From positions 78,374,717 to 78,438,716 of the forward strand of contig OZ024909.1 in NCBI GenBank assembly GCA_964017125.1: a DNA stretch of 64,000 nt, in the 5' to 3' direction. The translations under genes were made by a program, and so were the position numbers. Under the pieces are notes generated by a model, which worked only from the letters and a program-made list of their open reading frames with translations, did not search any database and was not told the origin of the DNA. This DNA is from Flabesymbios commensalis (lineage: Eukaryota > Annelida > Polychaeta > Terebellida > Flabelligeridae). Positions 11,881 to 23,500 of this stretch are shown here, piece after piece (position 1 is the stretch's first letter; each line of letters starts with the position of its first letter).

Positions 11881-11927
11881 GTCTATAACATATATCATAG
11901 GCCTGTACCCGTCTGCATATAACACCA

Positions 11928-12004
11928 ATACAACGTCTGACCAACGTCTTCAACGTTGGTCCGACATTGTATAAATGTTATACAAATGTTTTGTGTTTAC
12001 TGGG
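11928..12004. mobile_element. Family a variant (right part)
   Basis: GACCAACGTCTTCAACGTTG ... ATACAAATGTTTTGTGTTTA, ending CTGGG. The ATAAATGTTATACAAATG subtype recurs at 18220-18303 and 52980-53032. Confidence 0.7.
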
Positions 12005-12327
12005 TAGTTAGTAATGGCGCCCGAGCTGAACAATATTGCTACTGATATTTTATTGATATTTAACAAATCTCCTTCTAGTGTGGCGGCTCCAACGTGTGCA
12101 TGATGGTAAGCAAACAGGTTTTCTGCGTGATTCAGGCGTACGTTTCATGTAAAAGTCAGGACAAATTTAATTAAAAGAATTTATTGATTCCACCACTTGT
12201 ATTGGACTAAATAGGTATTTTACTGTTGTAACGATTTTGTCTACATGAAAACATTAGATTCTCAAACCCACGATCCCCCGCAATTGATATATTTTTTATT
12301 GAAACAGCTGTCATTGAAAAGTAGACA

Positions 12328-12415
12328 CCCACTGGGCACACGGCTTTATTGCGACGTGGAATCAACGTCATTGACGTTGATTCCACGTCACAATAACGCC
12401 GTGTAACCAGTGGGC
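12328..12415. mobile_element. 88-bp palindromic MITE (CCCACTGGGC ends)
   Basis: Almost perfect inverted repeat around AACGTCATTGACGTT: arms CCCACTGGGCACACGGC and the complement of GCCGTGTAACCAGTGGGC. Confidence 0.85.
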
Positions 12416-12475
12416 AGCTTATAAAACGCGGCTACGATAGCTTTTTTGGGACACTTGATTTTCCTACAGCTAAGG

Positions 12476-12637
12476 GGTTTAAAAGGGACATTTTGATGAA
12501 ACTGCTTTACCAATTCATGGCAATTTTCGGTAATTTGTCACCCACTTCTAGTCATCTTCACCCACAATAAGTCGAGAATTCGCAGCTTGTAGTGGATGAA
12601 TTTGACAATGGTCAATTCAGGCTCAAAAGGGTTAGTG
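12476..12637 (-). mobile_element. Family c, internally shortened
   Basis: GATGAAACTGCTTTACCAAT, half of the central hairpin (CAGCTTGTAGTGGATGAA) and GGCTCAAAAGGGTTAG. Confidence 0.7.
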
Positions 12638-12849
12638 ACTACTTATTGCAGTCAACAGATTAAATTAGTGCATTATTTTTAATGAAGGGCATCAAATAGA
12701 ATCTCGTCGAAGGCAAAAAGGGTAGACCGGGGCAAAATGTTAAAAAATAAAGAGGGGGCATAGACACCTCATGTGCACCTATACGTAGGCCTAATATTGG
12801 CCTAGATATGATACAAAATATATTTTTTGGTAGACTAAATGACAGAATA

Positions 12850-13115
12850 TTGTGTCCGGGTTTACCCTTTTTCAGACAATTTTGACAACGGTCCCCTCCT
12901 ATAGATGGCTTTAAAATGTTATTTATCATTAAAGCTTGTGTATAGATGTGCAGGTATCTGTAATATTGGCCGATATATGAAAATCAATAAAATTTTCGGT
13001 AATGGCGGGAACATTTTGCCACGATTTACCTTTTTCGGACAATTTTGACAAAGGTAGCCTACTCCCTCTCTCGTTTTTTTTCTAAGATTTTTATTTAATT
13101 AAAGCGTAAAATTCA
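12850..13115 (+). repeat. Two-unit diverged tandem repeat
   Basis: GACAATTTTGACAA follows a TTACC(C)TTTTTC block at both 12877 and 13034, and each is followed about 50 bp later by a CATTAAAGC/AATTAAAGC block. The period is about 160 bp. Confidence 0.55.
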
Positions 13116-13609
13116 ACCAAAAATTATCTTTCATCATTCATCCCATAAAATAAATTCAGTGAGTAACAGCTGGTCCATACACAGCTATGGTGGACACAAA
13201 AACATTTTGCTGGTTATGCGCCATCCAAATCAAATGAAATGTACTACCAATGGACAATCTCTCATCACTCAGCAAAAAAACAAGTTCATTGTTGAGAGCC
13301 ATTTTCTATTTCCAAAGGATCTTATACTGGTTTCAAAATTTAAAACAACATCAAGATTTCTATACCAGTTGCTTTCGATGTCAAAAGGTTTATGGCAAAA
13401 AACACACCCGAAATTACTGAATGGGTATATCTCCAAATGATGTGCATGTGCCCGAGCGTGAGGGTAAACCATCTGAACCTTACAACCTTGACCCTTCAAC
13501 CGCCGGTGCCGAATTTATTCGGTTTTTCACTTAATTATTACTACATTCAGTACCGCCTTTTAAACATGTTAAAGCCATAATGTGACATCAATCAGCACGA
13601 TTTGAAAAG

Positions 13610-13733
13610 AGTTGACCTTCATTTTGTCAAATATGCATAATTTTCACTCACTTGAAGTTGTGGATCGCGTCAGCGAGACACAACTTCAAGTGGGTGAAAA
13701 TTCCCATTGAATAATTTGGCGGTTAAAGAGTTA
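13610..13733 (+). mobile_element. Family d, short copy
   Basis: The core hairpin ACTTGAAGTTGTGGATCGCG ... CACAACTTCAAGTGGGTG is intact; the rest of the element is missing. Confidence 0.7.
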
Positions 13734-13935
13734 ACCCTTGAGCGCTGAAACATTTTTATGTAAACCATGGAGACGACAGAGGTTTTTCAATTTGAAATCA
13801 GCATAAATGTCCAAGTTAACTTTTGCTGCTTCATTTGAATACCAGCTATGTTATGGGTCTACGGCCACTAATAAAAAAAACTCTTTCAGTATTGAGATCA
13901 ACTGAACGCGTCAGAATATCGACGTTAGGATCTGA
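13731..13935 (+). mobile_element. Family b element
   Basis: TTAACCCTTGAGCGCTGAAA, then AACCATGGAGACGACAG, then TATGTTATGGGTCTACGGCC, which are the marks of family b. The right TTAA end is unclear. A family-d remnant lies directly to its left (13610-13733). Confidence 0.75.
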
Positions 13936-15787
13936 TGTCGTTTAAAAGTGTTCAACTCACACGATGCATCAAAGCATAATTTTGCATCTCTGATTACTAT
14001 AGAATTTTGCATCTCTAGAATTACTAAACGTAAGAGACAAGTATGGACTAAGAAAAAGTAAGTTACCAGTATAAAACAGAGTGGCAGCGGAAACTGAGCA
14101 TACGAGGGATGCTTCCTAAGGTAATACGATGTCTGAAGTAACAAGAAAACACTATGTATCTTTAAATCATTTAATTTGACCATCAGAGTGGTTTGCATTG
14201 TGTTGCTTATAAAAGGAAATTATCACATTCTATGCATTCATTTTTTTCATGCATCTTTTACAAATACTCGAGTACTCAATCATATCTGAAATAAAAAACA
14301 CCTTTCATAATGCATTCCAACAGCCTAAGGTGTGCACGCTATGGTAACTTACAGTTATACAAATAATATTGCAAATAAAGTATGCCGTAATTTCAGCCTT
14401 TTGGAGTTTTCTCGCTACTGCGATACCTAACTTAAAAAGTAATCATCAATTTACACCCATTAATTAATAATAAACATTAATTGAGAACTTGCTAGGAATT
14501 GAAGTGTGGTACATAACTAACGTATAAAGTGAAGATGTAATAAATGGTGTAATTTAGAGATAACTATAAGCTAAATTTCTACATGGTCACATGGCAATTT
14601 ATCTTCTAGTGGTGCGCTTGCGGGAAAATATATGATGTCAATGAAAGTTTTATTTTTACATTATCTTGAAAATGAAAATGTTGAGCTCAGTGTGAAGCTT
14701 ATCTCTACTGGTGAATACAACTTGAATGAGCAAGCAGTTGATTGAATTTGTAAAACACGAATGTATTCATTGCCCCTCACTTATGAGAGCAACCCACCAC
14801 TTCAAGCAGATGAAAATGCCTTCTTCTGTGTAAGGATGTTCCCATTAAACCCACATCTCTCACATAAAACATATGGATTATTGGAATAATCTCTACTGCA
14901 AAGTGTTGCTTTTTAAGTTACAAAATTTTTATCGCAAAGTTTATAATACATCTCCAGAATTTTTTTTACTCTTCACAAAAAATGTTAAATAATTAGCAAT
15001 GTTTACTGACACACTAAATACTCTTAGTACAAGATTGATTTCATTATTGAATTGTTCAAGACATACTGTGTGGTTCAAAATAAAACGTCATTAACAAATA
15101 ATGTGTAGTCCACTTGTATACTATCAACGACATTCAAAAACCCCATCAACTTAAAATTCTTTAACCACAACATATTTCTTATAAAAAGAAAACTGCTCAC
15201 TCCTTTTTTCATCAAGGTAAGTGTTCCGTGAACAAAAGTTGAAATTGGCTTTGACGCCAATATTTTAGTTTGGCTATTTTCTCATTCACATAAGTATTTA
15301 ATATACAATCACAAATATGTCTAGCTCACAATGGTTTCACATGATTTTCCATATAACTCTCATTCAAATCAACCTGGTTGATAAAAAAAGACTACTGTTA
15401 ACACTTAACTACATTTACAATTTCTCAAATCTTGAAATATGTATATATTATTTCCGACCACACAAATACATAACATGCCATTCTCCTCATTTTTTCATCT
15501 CATAACTATACGGAAATAAAATAATTCAAAATACACATACAATTTATTATCATACAGCAATACTGGCGCATTTCACATGATCAAAAGGCAAGAATGTAGC
15601 CATGCAGGAATATCTATTTTAAGGACCGGGGGTCAAATTTTGAGATGATTTTAATTTTTAGCCCTTATCCTGCTGATCACGACTATTGTCGTTTTAAATC
15701 ATTTGTATTAGTCGACCAAATCACTGTTATTGGGAATGGAGTGTATATCTTAACATAAAGATTAGCAAATATTTATGTTCAAATTTG

Positions 15788-16153
15788 TTAAAGCGACGTA
15801 CTCAGGCTAAAATCATAAGAAATCAGTGATTTTATTTTAGCTTCTTAATATGACCATATGATGTATACATGTCCATAGACTAAAACTGCAAAAGCTTTTA
15901 AATTTTTGTGCTGGGAATTTACCAGTTAAATTCGAGACGAAATTCCCGATTTCTTATTTTTGGACATGCATGTCTAAAATAAGAAATACAAAAATTTTGT
16001 CTTTATATCTCACTTCAAACTGGTGAATGTGGAACACAAAAATTAAAAAACTAGTTCTAGTCTAGGGACATGTTTACATCATATGGTCATATTAGGAAGC
16101 CAAAATTAAATTACCGATTTTTTGATGATTTCAGCCTGATTGTGTCGCTTTAA
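15788..16153. mobile_element. Family e palindrome nested in family d
   Basis: TTAAAGCGACGTACTCAGGC to AGCCTGATTGTGTCGCTTTAA; the TTAA is on both sides. Confidence 0.85.
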
Positions 16154-16212
16154 CAAATGTGTGTAGTCAATTCCAGTCAATTCAAGTGGCTAAGATTTTA
16201 AATATACAGTGT

Positions 16213-16467
16213 ATTAACCCATTAAGCCCCCACGATGCATTAAAGCATCATTTTAAATCCCTGAAAACATACCTAATTTTCCCACAATTAAGGGTTTTAG
16301 AACAAAAATTTCCATGAAACTGGTTTACCAATACGTGGTAATTTTCTTAAATTTTTAAACCCCATCAAATCATCTTTATCCACTACAAGTCGAGAATTGC
16401 GGTAGCAATTCGCGGCTTGTAGTGGATGAAGATGACTATGATAAATTCAGGATTGAAAGGGTTAGCC
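16213..16467 (-). mobile_element. Family c nested in family d
   Basis: TTAACCCATTAAGCCCCC to TTGAAAGGGTTA. It has the family-c central hairpin CCACTACAAGTCGAGAATTG / its complement, near 16378-16432. Confidence 0.85.
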
Positions 16468-17009
16468 CAGCAGGATAAGGGTTAAGATGACAGATAATTT
16501 TAACTTGACCAGCAGATTAACTTGTAAAATGGTCTCAAAACACAGATGCCCTGTTGTCCTGCATGTCTTAAAGACATTCTTAAAATTTACAAATTATCAT
16601 CACAATAATTCTATGATACATATTACATAATCTCTTATCATATTGTGTAGCCTCTGCACTTACAAAACTATATACATGTCCTGAATTATATACAAAGGGT
16701 TACAATAATCCCATCTTTCTAAATGCATTGATATAATTATTTTGTATTGAATAGTGTTGTTGACTACAGAAACTCTACTTTTTCACATTTTTGTAAACAT
16801 GGCTGATGGACATCTTTATAGCCTTTATCAGTCACGGTATCATAGAAGTTGTACAGTGTACATAGAATGAGGAAATAACATAATTGCATAAAAACATTTT
16901 GTGCTTGCTTTTTTATAGCACGAATATATTTATACCATTTACAATTTTCATCTCCAAATGATGCCTCTCAATCAAAACTTTAGGGTCAGTTTAAACACTT
17001 GACAATTTT

Positions 17010-17190
17010 CCCGCTAATTTATCTAATTTAGATTTTTACCCACTTGGCAGTTATGTCTCGCTGACTTAATGAGGGTGAAAAATACTCAAATTAGGGTAAT
17101 TTGAGAAAAAACATTAGCAAATCTTGATGTTTGAACAAACATTTCATTATCAACAACAGTGCTTTGATCGGCTAGCAAGACAATTATAGT
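17010..17190 (+). mobile_element. Family d copy
   Basis: TTTTTACCCACTTGGCAG, AACATTAGCAAATCTTGATG and TTGATCGGCTAGCAAG follow the family-d order. Confidence 0.65.
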
Positions 17191-17194
17191 CGGG

Positions 17195-17424
17195 CTTTTT
17201 TTTTAAATAAACCATGGAGATCAAAGGGTTTTATTCAATTTGAAATCATCATAGATGTCTTATTTAGCTCTTTCTGGCTCATTTGAATACCTATGTTATG
17301 GGTCTACGGTTATTAGAAATATTTTACACTTACAGTGCAGGGATCGACTTCAGCCGTCAGAATCTGACGTCTACAGACGTCAGATTCTGCCGACTAAAGT
17401 GGGTCCCCGCGCTTTAAGGGTTAG
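17195..17424 (+). mobile_element. Family b element
   Basis: AAACCATGGAGATCAAAGGG through GGTCTACGG to a hairpin GACGTCTACAGACGTCAG and CGCTTTAAGGGTTAG. A reduced family-d copy (about 17010-17190) adjoins it. Confidence 0.8.
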
Positions 17425-17924
17425 CTAGCTCTTATATTTGCATAGCATATATGAATGTCTCCACCTACAAAAATTAAAAGTTTATTGGCAATGCAGTAAT
17501 GATGGGGCTATATAACAGAAGTGCCATGGCAGCCATCTTGGATATATGCAAATTAGCAAATTTTCAAACTCAAACAGAAAAATCTGTAAGGTTTCACAAT
17601 GGTATACAAAATGCTGTAGCTAAATCAAAACTTTATAGCCAGTATAAACATATAAACAATGTTTTCCAAATTGTCGCCTTGTTATTAAGGTTTGTATCTT
17701 TACAAAGTGACAGATACACCTATTTAATACCAAGAAATGAGCATGATTAATATGTACAATACAATATCAACTAAAGTGTTGTTTCGTCAGTGTATAATGA
17801 GATCGATCTGTTAACAATGAAAGTTACATTGCACATGTCATGCTACGTTTACAAGTTTCAAATTTACGAATTTTCGTCTACGTTTTTTTTATTAGAAGCT
17901 TCAAATAAAAAGAACAAACATATA

Positions 17925-18212
17925 CCTAACCCTTAGGCCCCTACTGTGCTGAAATATTTTTAAAAATACTGTGGATGTCAAAGGGTTATTCACAGAGAAA
18001 GCATCATAAATGTAACGATTGAGGCGCTAAATTAATTTGTAACAAAACATCGCACCCAAAGGGGTTCCTTCACCTGGTTATCTCTTTCTGATTCATTTGA
18101 ATACCTATATTATGGGTCTACGGCCATTAGAAATATTTCTACTCTTAACCCTTACAGTGCGGGGATTGACTTTAGTCGTCAGAATCTGACATCTGTAGAC
18201 GTCAGATTCTAC
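17925..18212 (+). mobile_element. Family b element
   Basis: TAACCCTTAGGCCCC ... GGTCTACGGCCATTAG ... TTAACCCTTACAGTGCGGGG and the GACGTC hairpin; longer than usual by about 60 bp near 18010-18070. Confidence 0.75.
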
Positions 18213-18217
18213 TTTTG

Positions 18218-18303
18218 TATAACATTTATGCAATGTTGGACCAATGTCAGAGACATTGGGCCGACATTATATAAATGTTATACAAATGTTTTGTGTTTGC
18301 TGG
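18218..18303. mobile_element. Family a variant
   Basis: Core GACCAATGTCAGAGACATTG and tail ACAAATGTTTTGTGTTTGCT, as at 11928. It follows directly on a family-b copy. Confidence 0.7.
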
Positions 18304-19097
18304 AGTACTTATTTTTGTTCAATGAGGATACAAAACACACATCATATAAATGATAGTCTGTCATGGATAGATAAATATCATGTGAAGAAAAGTGTTTACA
18401 ACAGCATGTAAAACATTTATTTCACCTTCTTATAAAGTATGCTATGGATAATAATATAAAGCTCATGCATAAAATAATGTATACATATACAGCAGACGTT
18501 TTTAATATTACCTCAAAACTCATTCAGGTTATTGTGTGTCAAGTCCATAATTTTCTTTGATACATATTTGTGAAAAAAATCTGGACACACTTGTTGTACA
18601 TTACAGCAATCTTTGAAGCTATAGAGTGAAAAATATGTTCTACTAATTTAAAGATGTGTCTTGCTACAGCACTCCACATCTTAATTTTTGTTTAATTGGT
18701 TACGCGATCAAACACAGTAGGACTAATATAGTCGACATCAGTACTCTAAGGGCCTAAACCAAACATACATCAGAATGTGCTCATCAAAAAGGTCCAGAAT
18801 CAACCATTTGTGAATAAGCAGTGATATGAAAACAAAAACAGTCTATTTAACAATATACATGACAAATATACATGACAAATAATTTTGTGTTCTACTTCTT
18901 AAGGTCACGCCAATGTTTTAGAGCTGCCTGCCCCTTGTGACTGAGAAAGATTTATTTTGAATCACTTCTGAATCCAAGATGAAACAACGTTAGGTAGGCA
19001 AAATAATGTTCTACATTTCCTGATTTTAATCACTAGTTGTTTTGTATTGAAATGTCAAATGAAACATATTCTGCACTAGCATGCGAAGGGTTGTGCA

Positions 19098-19312
19098 CTA
19101 AACCCTTATAACTCTGAAATATTTTATACAAACCATGGAGATCAAAGTTTTTTTCAATTTGAAATTATCATAAATGTCTTACTTAGCTCTTTTTGCTTCA
19201 TTTGAATACCTATGTTATGAGTGTACTGCCATTAAAAAAAAAATATAGATTTCAGTGCGGGGATTGACTGTAGGCGTCAGAATATGACGTCTGAAGTCAG
19301 ACCCCGCAGCAT
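19098..19312 (+). mobile_element. Family b element
   Basis: AAACCCTTATAACTCTGAAA, AACCATGGAGATCAAAG, TTCAGTGCGGGGATTGAC. Confidence 0.75.
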
Positions 19313-19792
19313 CACAGTATATAGAAATTATTCATGTTTAAACTCTTTCGAGCGTACAGAAGTTATATATATGTAAACATCCTTCATTGGCACTGTGGCA
19401 ATAGTCCACTATAATACACTGTTTGAGCCTTTAACATTAACATCTTTAAGTGAACACCATGATTGAACTGTGACACCCACTGCTTATACTTGTGCATGAT
19501 AATGAGCAATGTCTGTATTTTTCACAACCAACACACTAAATATTATACATATTCTTTCAATCAGCAGTTTGTGACATAGACTGATAAAAGCATTAATGTT
19601 CCTTGCCAGATTGCTACCAGTCAAATTAATTGGATTATTGAAGGTGACCAAAATTTGATTGCCTAATTGTTCGACAACATCATACAGTAAATACATGTAT
19701 TAAGGATCCGTACATTTTATGACAAAATTCATGGACTTTTTTCAAGGGCAAATTCAAAGAGCGAAAGCAATATTAATATGAGAACAGAATGC

Positions 19793-19848
19793 TTTTACAG
19801 TGTAGCAACAAAGGTGCCTACAGGCGGCTTTGTTGCTACACTGTAAAA
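19793..19848. repeat. Perfect 21-bp stem hairpin beyond the DGAT1 3' end
   Basis: TTTTACAGTGTAGCAACAAAG at 19793-19813 is exactly complementary to 19828-19848 with a 14-nt loop. It lies about 550-600 bp downstream of the DGAT1 stop and has no match to the MITE families here. Confidence 0.85.
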
Positions 19849-20397
19849 TAAAACATACCGGTAGATAATGTGAGAATTCGTTGATTAATTGGCTCTCAAG
19901 ACTGCACGATAATGTCACGAGTCACGATAATGGAAAATCTTTTTTATTTTATAATACCGCCGACCTGCTATTTATCGATATAAATGGATATATATTTAAA
20001 AAATAATGTACATTTTGATAATTTTTTAAATAACATAAGTGTACAAGTAAAAAAAGTGTGTCTTTTAGTTAAGTTTACTGTTACAAAAAATATTAAAATG
20101 TTTTATTTTTTTCGATCGCCTGCTCTGAATCTTGAATAAAAATTCTTGAGAACCAATTTTTGTAAAACTGTGCCCTAAAATACATGACACTGTTGGACTT
20201 TCCAATGTGTGTCTTTTGTCAATTTCAATGACTTTCAAGTTCTTGTTTCTGAATATCCCATTTTCAGAGCACTTTCAATGCCTTCAACAAACACCAGTCT
20301 TTTATGAACCATCTGTGTATCACCATCAGATACAAAAGTGGGTCATCATTACGAAGTGTTGACATGTGGAGATATAACAATGTAAATGATATATGAC

Positions 20398-20538
20398 TCA
20401 GCTTGTGAAATTATCAATGTAATAATCATGGTAATACATTAAGATAGCTGCCGGTTGTCCGACAATTAACGACAGCCACACTGCTATGTTTCCCATCTTA
20501 CCGTGCAGGTACTTGTTGGCAAAGAGTGCAAATGGTAC
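20398..20538 (-). CDS. DGAT1: DGAT1 coding exon 16 (C terminus and stop)
   Basis: Encodes [29 protein letters not shown] and [13 protein letters not shown], then TGA at 20400-20398. This matches the DGAT1 C terminus with its Tyr/His-rich YVHDYYVLNY block. Confidence 0.97.
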   Translation of the reverse strand, partial: VPFALFANKYLHGKMGNIAVWLSLIVGQPAAILMYYHDYYIDNFTS

Positions 20539-23500
20539 CTGGAAATCAGAAAATATTCAATTCAATTAGTTGATTATAGTGACAAGTAAAAAATACAACA
20601 AATATAACAGTTTGATTGAGTACCCAGCCCGTGAGGCTTATTAGTCAGTTTATATTATAAATATGCATAAAAATGAGGTGTAGAAACGAGGGGTGAGATT
20701 GTAAGCATATCAACATATCAATGTGATGCTCCAGCGAACACAGCCCATCGACCCGGACCCTGGCAAAGCGACAGTCCAACGTCTACAATGTCGGTCCGTA
20801 AAAGATTCTCTATCACACAAAAAAACGCTGAATTACCAGGTACCCTGAAAACACAAGATTTTGAACCAATCTTCATTTGATGTTGGCCTATCATCCATGA
20901 TGCTGACCCAGTAATAAACCAACATGGGATCATATTTTGTCTGCTGGGTACTCACATATCCATATCAATGGATTTACTGGAGTTTGTCCGATTTAAAATT
21001 AACTCTTGTACTTCTAACACCGTATGTAAACGGTTATAACCCTTTCAGTTTGGGGGCTTAGACTGTATGTACACTTTCAGTTTGGGGGCCGACTATATTC
21101 TGACGGTGAAATAAGTTTATAAAAACCATGGAGACCAGAGAGTTTTTTCAATTTGAAATCATCATAAATATCTAGTCAGCTCTTTCCGCTTCATTTTAAT
21201 ACCTTATACAGGGCTGGAAATAAGAGAGTTCCGTTTGTCCGGGACAACTAAATCACAAGACGGACACCCCATATTGTTCTGATGGTTGTCCGGACAGACA
21301 ACCACAAATTTTTCATCCAACAGTGACAATCACTCACTGACTGTGAGCCGTAACTACTACTAGACTAGTCTTGCTTAAGCCCAACCAAATTTTTACTATC
21401 ATTTTTTGACTGTCAAACATAGTTGAGGGTGCACAGGAGTCCTGGAAATTATGGATTCATCCCACTTCGAGATCAAAATTATAGTTTAACTTCTGTTCTC
21501 ATATTTGGGTGGACAACTTAAAATTGTGGTTGTCCATTGGACAACCAACATGAATATTTTGGTTGTCCGCCACAATTCCATCTCTGTTATATATAAAATT
21601 AAATATAAATATTTCAGGGTTGTGAATGTTAAAATCAACTTACCTGAAATAGCATAGCCATGAACGCCCAGAGTCTGAACATGCGTAGAGGAATACTGAC
21701 CAGGTACTGCAAGGAGACATAGCAAATAATCTCAAGTGGTGTGCGCAAACAAACATGGTAAATATATAGATATGTATTCATCTCAAGCTAAACCACTTAG
21801 CATGCGTTTGATAGTCAAATAAAATAATTACAATTTGTACACACAAAGGTGTGTCCTGCGATGTCCAAGAAGGCAAAAACTAATTGTTTTTGTGATTACC
21901 GGTAGATATTTGCAGTACTCTCTGAATCAACACAAATTATATTTGAATTGTAAGACGTAAATGTGAGACCAGATTTGACAGAGTTTCTTTAGGGGGATCA
22001 CTGTTGTGATACCGGCGCTTTAGTTGGCAAACCTGTGCCAAGCTAATAAAAGATGACAAGAAAATAAGCCCATGGAACCCCTATGGTGGATGCAGCTGGG
22101 AAAAACACCAAGTCAGGTAGAGTCTTGATACCTGAATTGAATTGTGTTACTGCGATTGCCCACTCACATCAAATTGAGATAGGTACTGCATACAATAATA
22201 TAAGTCATAAACAGATAAAAACAATGATTTTCTGAAATTTCAAGTGATATATATTATTTCATAAAATCCAGCAGTTTCTATCCAACTTGAGTACTTTTGG
22301 TTTATATCTTTCATTTACTACATGTAGTCCTATTTATTATTTGTTCGTTAAAAATATTCAGAGACTACGATCTAATTTAAATCATAACAAGAATATGGTG
22401 CTTTTATATATTTTTTCCCTATGAATTCAAAAAAAAAGTTGGGAACATGAAATTATTGATAAAATACAGTTATTTAAAAAAATGAATTGGAATTAACAAG
22501 ACATTTTTCTTCTATGGGTGATCAGAATGTTCTCAATTAATTGGAATATGTTTAGGTGACATCACCAAAGCCTTACATTATAAAATGTGAATACAAACCT
22601 CATGGAAGAAAGCAGAAACAATGAAGACAGATGTAGAAGCAATCATTTTGTTGTGCTGGTAGTTCAGTAAAGGTTTGTATAAATGTCTGCAAAAAAAATG
22701 TTATAATGAGTTAACTCATGGGACCAGTGGGTGAAAAGTAAAAACTTTTACTTTGCTATCAGCACTCTCTTGTCAGCAAGTTTTAAAATAATCAGCCACA
22801 TTTAATTGTACACTGCATGAAATATGTGTAATATTATAATTTTAAAGCTACTTGAAAATGATATACATTTGAGATAAATTACAATTATAGCATTATGGTG
22901 TGCACGCTATCAAGGTGATTCTACAAGCTAGTAACTGCTTTTGTAATTCCTTCTTTTATTAAATCAGGTAATTTTCATAAAAGAAACTTTATAGAAGAAG
23001 CTTAAAATAACATGAACATGATTAGAGTAAAAACACTTTAGACGCTATACGACAAAAGCACCAATGTGAGCCATACTAACATGGATCAAAGTTGTGCGAT
23101 TGATTGTCATTTTTTACCTACCTGACAGCCCAACGATGAACTGGAATGTTCCAGTTTGACCAAAAGTACCCAACTGTTTCAGCATTCCTGCAAGGAAGTA
23201 AATGATCAATACCTGTAATTCAAGTTATAAATGTAGTAGATATGTTATGTTGACTGAGATTATATACTTCTATATGGCTGGCAATACATTACAAAAATAA
23301 TATCAGCCAAATAAAACTTCTTAGTACATAATAATACTGTAGATCTGGTGATTTTCACATGTTTGAATTTTCGCGAATTTCTGATTTTGAGACTTTTCTC
23401 GAAGCTTGGAATTGACGAATTTTCTCACTCCCGCGATCCACAATTTAATTGTGTGATTTGCAAAATTTAATTCCTAACATATATCAGTGTTTCAAGATTG

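Larger units (their letters stand above)
15657..16491 (-). mobile_element. Family d element carrying nested e and c elements
   Basis: Starts TTAGCCCTTATCCTGCTGAT and ends CAGCAGGATAAGGGTTAA, the family-d ends in reverse. Inside are a family e (15788-16153) and a family c (16213-16467), both at TTAA. With both taken out, the remaining pieces read as one family-d copy. Confidence 0.8.
1..20397. other. Gene-free flank left of DGAT1
   Basis: No host exon was recognised. The longest open frame is 115 codons and falls in a palindromic repeat. Repeats listed below fill much of it. The stretches 1150-3040, 5700-6620, 7170-7940, 13130-13600, 14000-15650, 16500-17000, 18310-19090 and 19320-19790 show no clear element beyond A/T runs and TAGGCCTA motifs. 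Some could hold very diverged repeats or the DGAT1 3' end. Confidence 0.6.

Noticed and set aside
11627-11974. 115-codon plus-strand frame
   Set aside because: It runs through the family-h palindrome into a family-a remnant; chance open frame.
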